From Rhizobium subbaraonis (lineage in GTDB: Bacteria; Pseudomonadota; Alphaproteobacteria; Rhizobiales; Rhizobiaceae): DNA of 64,000 nucleotides. Below are positions 57,384 through 64,000 of this stretch, piece after piece; positions within the stretch are counted from its first letter, which is position 1; each line of letters starts with the position of its first letter. The translations under genes were made by a program, and so were the position numbers. Location: the NCBI RefSeq assembly GCF_900220975.1, contig NZ_OBQD01000018.1, positions 33,680 through 97,679 on the forward strand, written 5' to 3'. The notes beneath the pieces are model-generated. The model ran no database searches, was not told where the DNA came from, and saw nothing but the letters and a program-made list of their open reading frames with translations.

Positions 57384-58973
57384 TCACGCGAACAGAAAAT
57401 CGTCCGCGCTGAGATCGGTCACGCCGGCCACAGTGATGTCGTTTGCGGTATCGAAGCGAACGATACTGTCGCCACCGCCGACATCGATGTCGAGATCCGC
57501 AAAGGCGTGGATGCCGACCGCGGCGAAGGCCTTGAGGTCGATCTTGTCCCAGCCCTTGTCGAAGTCGACCTTGTCGTGCCCGTTCTGCGGCGCGAACACG
57601 AAGCGGTCCGCGCCCGCCCTGCCGATCATGTAATCGTCGCCGGTCCCGCCGATCAGCCAGTCCCGTCCGGCGCCGCCGTCCAGCACGTTGCCGGTCCCGC
57701 CGACCACGGTCAGCTTGTCGTCACCGAAGCCGCCCTTCAGGAAGCTCGATCCGAGCGAGCCCGCAGTCACCGTCGCAATCAGCACATCGTCGCCCCAGGC
57801 CCCGTCGAGCCGGTTTTCGACGCTGAAGGTGCCAGGCGAATAGGAGGCCGGAACCGAGGTAATGGTCGCGGCGAGGCGATCGTTTCCTGCTCCTCCATAA
57901 AGGACGTTGGCAACCTCGTACGAGCCGAATCGGACATCGAGCGAAGCTTCTAGGGCGTCCTTGCCGTCACCTCCTTCCAGGTAGTTGAACGCCTTGACGT
58001 GCTGGCTGGCCGCGGTCGTTTCTGCCTTCAGCCGGTCGTTGCCCGTCCCTCCGTACAATCGGCTCGTAACGTCCGTAAATGTATTGCCTGTGTCGATCTG
58101 CTTGACTTCAAGCTGATCGTTGCCCTGATCGCCCCTCAACTCATTGACGCCGACCGGGGCCCTCGAATTGGAATTCGTGTAGTTGTAGGCACGTAGAATA
58201 TCGTCGCCCCAGCCGCCGCGCAGCAAGTTGGAAACAAGCTCGGTGGCGATGGAACGCCCTATTGCCGTTGCATCGAGTACATCGTCACCGGATCCGCCGT
58301 GGAGTATGTTGCTTGCAGTCGCGATCGAACCAACCAGTTCCGTTTCCGCGCGCGCCTTTATGTAGTCATCGCCGGAACCGCCATCGACAAGAATCTTCGC
58401 CAGGAGGTCGCCGAGAGCGCCGCGCGTATCCGCCAGCGCATCGATCCTGTCGTCGCCCGATCCACCAAGAATATGAATTTTCGCCGTGAAGTCTGCGACA
58501 ACTGTCTGCGCCAGGTTTGCGGTGGCCTTGATTATGTCGTGCCCCCTTCCCCCGTCCTGGCGGATCTCGGCAGAGAGCTGACGCTCCGGAAAGGTAAGCA
58601 ATCCCCCTTGAAGGGTAATGGTCGCCTCGAGTTTATCTCTGCCGGACCCGCCCATCTGTATGGCTAGTCCCTTGACCGGATCGTCGCCCTGCATAGGGAT
58701 GACCACTGTCGTCTTCAGCTTGTCGTCGCCGCTGCCGCCGAGCAGCGCGGTGCGATTGTGGCTGCTGCTCAGCCAGTCGTCGGCGCCGAGCCCGAACACG
58801 ATATTGCCCTCCGCCTTTGTTGCGAGGACGTCGCTGCGTCTTGTTCCGAGGATCACCTGGTCGACCGGATCGATGAGCAGGAGCCATTCGAGCGACTTGA
58901 GGTCCTGGACATATTGGTAGGCGGATTTTCCAAGCTTTGCAGCCAGATTGTGCATTTTCCCGAACATTGCCAT
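57384..58973 (-). CDS. RTX-type calcium-binding repeat protein, probably secreted
   Basis: A 529-residue protein built of RTX-like units (GGSGDDKL, GGSGDDRID, GGSGDDYI, GGSGDDVLD, GGTGNDRLK, GGAGNDRLA, GGTGDDYMIG), at least 12 nonapeptide-like motifs but spaced by 20-35 residues instead of directly repeated. The C-terminus (GADRFVFAPQNGHDKVDFDK, then LSADDFLFA) is the common end of type I secreted RTX proteins. No signal peptide. ATG 58973 (MAMFGKMHNLAAKL) has AAGGAGG 5 bp upstream. No type I transporter gene lies in the window. Confidence 0.88.
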   Translation of the reverse strand: MAMFGKMHNLAAKLGKSAYQYVQDLKSLEWLLLIDPVDQVILGTRRSDVLATKAEGNIVFGLGADDWLSSSHNRTALLGGSGDDKLKTTVVIPMQGDDPVKGLAIQMGGSGRDKLEATITLQGGLLTFPERQLSAEIRQDGGRGHDIIKATANLAQTVVADFTAKIHILGGSGDDRIDALADTRGALGDLLAKILVDGGSGDDYIKARAETELVGSIATASNILHGGSGDDVLDATAIGRSIATELVSNLLRGGWGDDILRAYNYTNSNSRAPVGVNELRGDQGNDQLEVKQIDTGNTFTDVTSRLYGGTGNDRLKAETTAASQHVKAFNYLEGGDGKDALEASLDVRFGSYEVANVLYGGAGNDRLAATITSVPASYSPGTFSVENRLDGAWGDDVLIATVTAGSLGSSFLKGGFGDDKLTVVGGTGNVLDGGAGRDWLIGGTGDDYMIGRAGADRFVFAPQNGHDKVDFDKGWDKIDLKAFAAVGIHAFADLDIDVGGGDSIVRFDTANDITVAGVTDLSADDFLFA

Positions 58974-59403
58974 TTCATCCTCCTTGCAATGACGTAAGTA
59001 TTCCAAAGAGTTTTCGCGGCATGGAGAGACCATGGCCGGAAGGTGGTGAAAAAAATGACAGATTTCGCCGCAAAATCATGTTGTTCTTACTTTGTAATTT
59101 TGTCCACGCCTCCAAAATCATGACATGCGAACGAAACAAACTAGACCGAAAGACTTACCACGCGCACGTGTCACGCGACGCACAGACCAGGGTGCCCCTG
59201 CAGCGAGACACCGCCTGCAAGCCATGATCCTGCCCATTGCCGCTCGTCATCCGCACTCTTCCGACGCAAAGAGCGCATTCCGACGAACGACACGACGGAG
59301 GAAAGAGCGCAAACCCTGCGGCACGGGACTTGCATTCACGCCCGGGAACGCTAAAAGGCAGCCCATCAGCATTCTCGTAGGCCATCAAACAGGCGGACCA
59401 TAG
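58974..59403. other. 430-bp divergent intergenic region with a candidate prs promoter
   Basis: Between the RTX gene and prs. CTTGCA (59329-59334), 16 bp, CTAAAA (59351-59356) lies 47 bp before the prs ATG and is the best promoter pair. The part from about 59040 to 59160 is markedly AT-rich (ATCATGTTGTTCTTACTTTG), as expected for the RTX promoter region. No ORF or RNA structure was recognised. Confidence 0.45.
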
Positions 59404-60336
59404 ATGAAGGTTTTCGCGGGCAACTCGAACCGGCTGCTGGCCGAAGCGATCTGCAACTATCTCAATGTCCCCCTAGGCCGCGCCAGTGTGCGCCGCTTCG
59501 CAGACCAGGAGATCTTCGTCGAGATCCAGGAAAACGTGCGTGGTGAGGATGTCTTCGTCGTCCAGTCGACGTCGTTCCCCACCAACGACCATCTGATGGA
59601 ACTCCTGATCATGATCGATGCGATGCGGCGCTCCTCCGCCCGCCGCATCACCGCCGTCCTCCCCTACTTCGGCTACGCCCGACAGGACCGCAAACCCGGT
59701 CCGCGCACGCCGATCTCGGCCAAGCTGGTCGCAAACCTGATCACCGAAGCCGGCGCCGACCGCGTCCTCACCCTCGACCTGCATGCCGGCCAGATCCAGG
59801 GCTTCTTCGATATCCCCACCGACAACCTCTACGCCATTCCGATCCTTGCCCGCGACGTGAAGGACAATTACGACCTGAAGAACGTCATGGTCGTCTCGCC
59901 CGACGTCGGCGGCGTGGTACGCGCCCGCGCGCTCGCCAAGCGGCTGGACTGTCTGCTGGCGATCGTCGACAAGCGCCGCGATCGGCCGGGTGAGTCCGAG
60001 GTCATGAACGTCATCGGCGATGTCTCCGGCAAGGACTGCCTGCTGATCGACGACATCGTCGATTCTGGCGGCACGCTCTGCAACGCGGCAGAAGCCCTGC
60101 TGAAGAACGGCGCAACAAGCGTCACCGCCTATATCACGCACGGTGTCCTGTCCGGCGGCGCCGTCACCCGCGTCACCTCTTCCAAGCTCAAGGAACTGGT
60201 GATCACCGACTCGATCCAGCCGACGACGGCGGTGCAGTCCGCCCACAACATCCGCGTCATCACCACCGCCGGCCTGCTTGGTGAAGCGATCAACCGGACC
60301 GCAGCGGAAGAGTCCGTCTCCAGCCTGTTCGACTGA
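59404..60336 (+). CDS. prs: ribose-phosphate pyrophosphokinase
   Basis: A 310-residue class I PRPP synthase: [20 protein letters not shown], the ATP/metal loop [38 protein letters not shown] (signature), and the PRPP-binding loop [20 protein letters not shown]. It makes PRPP from ribose 5-phosphate and ATP for purine, pyrimidine, His and Trp synthesis. ATG 59404 starts at the conserved N-terminus. Single-gene unit set between two repeat-protein genes. Confidence 0.97.
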   Translation: MKVFAGNSNRLLAEAICNYLNVPLGRASVRRFADQEIFVEIQENVRGEDVFVVQSTSFPTNDHLMELLIMIDAMRRSSARRITAVLPYFGYARQDRKPGPRTPISAKLVANLITEAGADRVLTLDLHAGQIQGFFDIPTDNLYAIPILARDVKDNYDLKNVMVVSPDVGGVVRARALAKRLDCLLAIVDKRRDRPGESEVMNVIGDVSGKDCLLIDDIVDSGGTLCNAAEALLKNGATSVTAYITHGVLSGGAVTRVTSSKLKELVITDSIQPTTAVQSAHNIRVITTAGLLGEAINRTAAEESVSSLFD

Positions 60337-60689
60337 AGGGAGGCGCAGCGCGCAGCCCCGCCATTTAGCGATCGCTTGCAACTGATCGGCGGTGCAAGTT
60401 GCGCGCCTGGTATCCTGCGCGTCGCCCACCTCATACGGCGGGTCGGGCACGATTGGCACGTCCCGGTGCGACCACGCCGAATCACATTCGCCGCGCCATT
60501 AGCATATCGAGCACAACCCGCAAGAAGAAAATTGCGCGCCCCGATTGCGCAACGTTGAATTGTGTCATAATTTAGCCGCGGGGAATTTAGCAGCAAACCG
60601 ACGCGATCCGCGAGGGATCTAACGCGCGAGCACAACGTTCGCGCGAACGGACCTCCGTGTGCCGCGCGCGCCTGGCCGAGGGATATGCC
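60337..60689 (+). other. 353-bp intergenic region upstream of the adhesin gene
   Basis: A CATAAT -10-like element (60566-60571) is present with only weak -35 candidates (GATTGC/TTGCGC region, 60543-60550), giving a leader of about 110 nt. CTTGCA...TGCAAG (60374-60400 area) forms a short inverted repeat just after prs but lacks a T-run. Nothing else was recognised. Confidence 0.4.
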
Positions 60690-63600
60690 GTGAGCCACAT
60701 CAGCGGAACCGTCGACGTTCTCGATCTTTCGTCACTTGTGACAAGGCCCGCCTCGGCGAGAAACCCGGATGGCAGCCATGTCCTAGCCCAGGCGGGGACG
60801 GGAGCGAGCATCGTCATCCACGGTTTCGGCCCGGACGGCGACAGTCAGCGCTTCACATTGGAGGTCAATGCCGCGCCGGTGCGACTGTGGCTCATTCCGA
60901 AACCGGGCGAAGGCGAAACCGGCTATGTCCTGATGTGGGCGGCAAACAAGGGCGCCGGCCTCTTTCAGCAAGTCCTCGATGCCAGCGGCCAACCGGTCGG
61001 CGAGGTGGAGATGCTCCAGGACGACAACGGGGCGATTCCGTTCCTCAATGCCGCCCTGAGCCCGCTTTCGAACGGCAACTGGCTCGCCTCCTACGAACAT
61101 TGGGACGGATTGATGTTGCAGATGGTCGACAGAGCCGGCGACCCCGTCGGTGACCCGGTCATAGCGCCCCAGTTCATATACGAATACACGGCAATTCCCG
61201 ACGGTGAAGGCGGCGTCTTCCTGCTGGGCTTCGACTATGAGGTCTACGATAGTGTCTATTTTGCCTATCACTACGATGCCCAGCTGCAATTGCTGTCGTT
61301 CGAGCGGTTATGGGTTACGAACTACGCTTCCATCGCAACACCTATCGGCCCGGGCGAGAGTGTGACCGCCTATGTGGAATCGAACCAGCTTTTCGTCACG
61401 TTCACCGATCTTCACGCCGGCGAAGCGACGAACGCCTCCATATTCGACCTGCCCTCATCCGTCCGAAACATGACTCTGAGCCTCACGCAACTGAGTGACG
61501 GCGACATATTGGCAACCTGGACCCGGGCACCCCAAGGCGAAACGCCCGCGCTGCAGGGGCTGCGGATCAATGCAGATGGCAGCCTTGACGGGGCGGTCTT
61601 CGATATTGCAGCCATGCCGGACCTTCATACCACCACACCGGCCACCGTAACCGCCCTGCCGGATGGCGACTTCTCGATCGCATTTATCACCAGCGACGGT
61701 GGATCAAAGCAGGTCCGCCAGCTTTCCGTCGACTACGTCGGCGATGCGCCGGAAGGCCTCGACGCAACGATCACGCTTTTGGAAGACGGAGTGCATGTCT
61801 TCGCAGCCGATGATTTCCAGTTTTCGGACGCAAACAACGATGGGCTGGCCGCAATCGAAATCACCGCACTGCCGGAGCAAGGGACACTTCTGTTCGACGG
61901 TGCGCAGGTCGCCGTGGGGCAGTTCATCGATGCCGATGACATCGACCTGCTCGTCTACCGGCCGGATCCGGATCAGCACGGCACAGACTATGCGTCGATA
62001 GACTTCAAGGTCATCGATGCCAGCACATATGGCTCGGACGGATCTCGCAACAAGGACGACGAGGCCAATACGATCACCTTCGATGTCACCGCGGTAGATG
62101 ACATCCCCACCGGCAAGGACAAGACGGTGGTGGTTCTGGAGGACGAGTCTTACGGCTTTACAGCCTCGGACTTCGGCTTCAGCGACGCCGACGGCCAATC
62201 CTTTGCGATGTTGCAGGTCACCAGCCTTCCACCCGGCCTGCTGCTGCTGGAAGGCCGGTCGGTTTCGGCGGGAGAGAGGATCGCTTATGGCGACATTGCG
62301 AAGCTTGTCTACATGCCGGCGGCAGACGCTTCCGGGATCGCCAGCTTCACCTTTCAGGTCATCGACCAGGGGACAAGCAACAATATCGATCCCGTGCCGA
62401 AGACCTTCCAGTTCGAGATTTCGCCGGTCAACGACGCTCCGTCCGGAACGGACCGCATGATCGATCTCCTCGAAGACAGGACGTATACCTTCAAAACTGC
62501 CGACTTTGGCTTCACCGACAAAGCGGACGGCCATGCGCTGGCAGGCGTCAAGTTCACGACGCTGCCCACGGCAGGAACGCTGACCCTGTCCGGCAAGGCA
62601 CTCAAGGCCGGCCAGATCGTCAGTTCGGCAGATCTCGGCAAGCTGGTCTACACGCCCACCGCCAATGCCACCGCCCCCGTCTCCTTCACCTTCCAGGTCA
62701 TCGACAATGGCGGAAAGGCCAATGACGGCATCGATACCGACCCGACGGCGAACGCATTCCGTTTTTCGATCAAGCCCGTCAACGATGCTCCAACGGGTGC
62801 CGACAAGACGATCGAGCTGCTGGAAGACAGCGCCTACAAGTTCAAGCCCGCCGATTTCGGTTTCACCGACACTGCGGACGGTCATGTGCTGGCAGGCGTG
62901 AAGTTCGCGGCGCTGCCCTCCGCTGGAAGCCTGACGCTGTCCGGCAAGGCGCTGAAGGCCGGCCAGATCGTTGCTTCCGCCGACCTTGGCAAGCTGGTCT
63001 ATACGCCGGCTGCCCATGCCACAGCGCCCGCATCCTTCTCCTTCCAGGTCATCGACAATGGCGGAAGGGCCAATGGCGGCATCGACACCGACCCGACGCC
63101 GAACGCCATCCGCTTCTCGATCAAGCCGGTCAACGATGCTCCGTCAGGTACCGACAGGACGGTCGGACTGCTGGAAGACAAGACGTTCACCTTCAAGGCC
63201 GCCGACTTCGGCTTTAATGACAAGGCGGATGGGCACACGCTGGCAGGCGTGAAATTCGCGACGCTGCCCACCGCGGGAACGCTGACCCTGTCCGGTAAGG
63301 CGCTGAAGGCCGGCCAGATCGTCGCCGCCGCCGATCTCGGCAAGCTGGTCTACACGCCCACCGCCAATGCCACCGCGCCCGCATCCTTCACCTTCCAGGT
63401 CATTGTCAACGGCGGAAAGGCCGATGGCGGCATCGACACCGACCCGACGCCGAACGCCATCCGCTTTTCGATCAAGCCCGTCAACGATGCTCCTTCGGGT
63501 GCCGACAAGACGGTCGGACTACTGGAAGACAAGACGTACACCTTCAAGGCCGCCGACTTCGGCTTCACCGACAAGGCGGACGGTCATGTGCTGGCAGGCG

Positions 63601-64000
63601 TGAAATTCGCGACGCTGCCCACCGCGGGAACGCTGACCCTCTCCGGCAAGGCGCTGAAGGCCGGGCAGATCGTCGCTTCCGCCGACCTCGGCAAGCTGGT
63701 CTATACGCCGGCTGCCCATGCCACAGCGCCCGCATCCTTCTCCTTCCAGGTCATCGACAATGGCGGAAAGGCCAATGGCGGCATCGACACCGACCCGACG
63801 CCGAACGCCATCCGCTTCTCGATCAAGCCGGTCAACGATGCTCCGTCAGGTACCGACAGGACGGTCGGACTGCTGGAAGACAAGACGTTCACCTTCAAGG
63901 CCGCCGACTTCGGCTTTAATGACAAGGCGGATGGGCACACGCTGGCAGGCGTGAAATTCGCGACGCTGCCCACCGCGGGAACGCTGACCCTGTCCGGAAG
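60690..64000 (+). CDS. giant cadherin-like repeat adhesin, 3' end outside the window
   Basis: An uninterrupted frame of 1103 codons from GTG 60690 to the end of the window, no stop reached. GTG 60690 (SHISGTVDVLDLSSLVTRP) has GAGGGA 7 bp upstream; a GTG at 60657 is also in frame. Residues 1-350 are non-repetitive with short beta-type segments (DGDILATWTRAPQGE, DGDFSIAFITSDGG). From residue 350 come cadherin-like/tandem-95 units (VNDAPSGTDRTVGLLEDKTF, FGFTDKADGHTLAGVKF, TLPTAGTLTLSGKALKAGQI, DLGKLVYTP, ASFTFQVIDNGG). No signal peptide, as for type I secreted RTX adhesins whose export signal is C-terminal. Confidence 0.9.
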   Translation, partial: MSHISGTVDVLDLSSLVTRPASARNPDGSHVLAQAGTGASIVIHGFGPDGDSQRFTLEVNAAPVRLWLIPKPGEGETGYVLMWAANKGAGLFQQVLDASGQPVGEVEMLQDDNGAIPFLNAALSPLSNGNWLASYEHWDGLMLQMVDRAGDPVGDPVIAPQFIYEYTAIPDGEGGVFLLGFDYEVYDSVYFAYHYDAQLQLLSFERLWVTNYASIATPIGPGESVTAYVESNQLFVTFTDLHAGEATNASIFDLPSSVRNMTLSLTQLSDGDILATWTRAPQGETPALQGLRINADGSLDGAVFDIAAMPDLHTTTPATVTALPDGDFSIAFITSDGGSKQVRQLSVDYVGDAPEGLDATITLLEDGVHVFAADDFQFSDANNDGLAAIEITALPEQGTLLFDGAQVAVGQFIDADDIDLLVYRPDPDQHGTDYASIDFKVIDASTYGSDGSRNKDDEANTITFDVTAVDDIPTGKDKTVVVLEDESYGFTASDFGFSDADGQSFAMLQVTSLPPGLLLLEGRSVSAGERIAYGDIAKLVYMPAADASGIASFTFQVIDQGTSNNIDPVPKTFQFEISPVNDAPSGTDRMIDLLEDRTYTFKTADFGFTDKADGHALAGVKFTTLPTAGTLTLSGKALKAGQIVSSADLGKLVYTPTANATAPVSFTFQVIDNGGKANDGIDTDPTANAFRFSIKPVNDAPTGADKTIELLEDSAYKFKPADFGFTDTADGHVLAGVKFAALPSAGSLTLSGKALKAGQIVASADLGKLVYTPAAHATAPASFSFQVIDNGGRANGGIDTDPTPNAIRFSIKPVNDAPSGTDRTVGLLEDKTFTFKAADFGFNDKADGHTLAGVKFATLPTAGTLTLSGKALKAGQIVAAADLGKLVYTPTANATAPASFTFQVIVNGGKADGGIDTDPTPNAIRFSIKPVNDAPSGADKTVGLLEDKTYTFKAADFGFTDKADGHVLAGVKFATLPTAGTLTLSGKALKAGQIVASADLGKLVYTPAAHATAPASFSFQVIDNGGKANGGIDTDPTPNAIRFSIKPVNDAPSGTDRTVGLLEDKTFTFKAADFGFNDKADGHTLAGVKFATLPTAGTLTLSG
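61737..64000 (+). repeat. tandem cadherin-like units, exact 351-bp period from 62427 on
   Basis: Unit boundaries, taken at the VNDAP codons: 61737, 62094, 62427, 62778, 63129, 63480, 63831. The first two units are 357 and 333 bp and diverged; from 62427 on every unit is exactly 351 bp (117 residues). The last unit is cut by the window. Confidence 0.92.
62993..63300 (+). repeat. near-identical block, first copy (second copy 63695-64000)
   Basis: The DNA from 62993 to about 63297 recurs 702 bp (two units) later, from 63695 to 63997, with a single base difference (GGAAGG versus GGAAAG) before the final bases, while the unit in between is clearly different. This marks a recent copy event of two units or gene conversion. 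Confidence 0.88.

Noticed and set aside
60454..60470. Sigma-54-like site TGGCACG followed by TGCG before the adhesin gene
   Set aside because: The GC of the -12 part is one base too far from the -24 GG; sigma-54 promoters do not tolerate this spacing.
62427..64000. Regular repeats as a CRISPR array
   Set aside because: The 351-bp period is a coding protein repeat in one open frame, without short repeats or unique spacers.

Overview
The window is GC-rich, densely packed chromosomal DNA from an alphaproteobacterium, most likely a member of the Rhizobiaceae (Sinorhizobium, Rhizobium or Shinella type). The support is: the gene neighbourhood greA - lpsB-like glycosyltransferase - lrp - trxB - lsrB-like regulator, which I recall from Sinorhizobium meliloti; carA and carB standing apart; rhizobial families (DUF982, BA14K); an alphaproteobacterial LexA box; and an aspartate aminotransferase of the rhizobial AatA type. 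No rRNA, tRNA, insertion sequence, integrase or CRISPR array was seen.

Layout. 1-13.7 kb: a cut-off HTH gene, yqeY, carA, a MATE pump, LysR with an aldo/keto reductase, a soluble PAS-PAS chemoreceptor, a zinc peptidase, then a divergent pair: ECF sigma/NrsF anti-sigma facing a bufferin operon (BufA1, DUF692/MNIO, DUF2063, DoxX). 13.9-21.3 kb: carB, then two near-duplicate xenobiotic-type acetyltransferases flanking a DHA2 efflux pump. 21.4-30.2 kb: an SOS-box-controlled radical SAM/UdgX pair, greA with a terminator-like leader, LPS-core genes, lrp, trxB, lsrB, and two tandem homologous small RNA candidates. 30.2-45 kb: ArsR/old yellow enzyme, a lytic transglycosylase, a Ca2+/H+ antiporter, a MarR-GNAT fusion with its operator, aatA, a degenerate EAL protein, a PQQ-type dehydrogenase, an EamA transporter, cold shock protein, a metallo-hydrolase, and AsnC/hppD for tyrosine catabolism. 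45-57 kb: ilvE, a Cys-rich leader peptide ahead of a petP-petR-kinase signalling operon, csaA, proC, ybjN, a structured RNA candidate, ubiK, and the lgt-midA-pgeF-M24 cluster. 57-64 kb: an RTX-type Ca-binding protein, prs, and the first 3.3 kb of a giant cadherin-like repeat adhesin that runs off the window.

How the parts fit. Several small self-contained circuits can be read from promoter sequence alone: sigma/NrsF with matching divergent promoters, LexA with the radical SAM/UdgX pair, MarR-GNAT with a 17-bp palindrome, and ArsR with the ene-reductase. RNA-level control is suggested at greA, the cold shock gene, the petP leader peptide and the lsrB-adjacent small RNAs. Homologies are from reading the proteins by eye; no database search was run.
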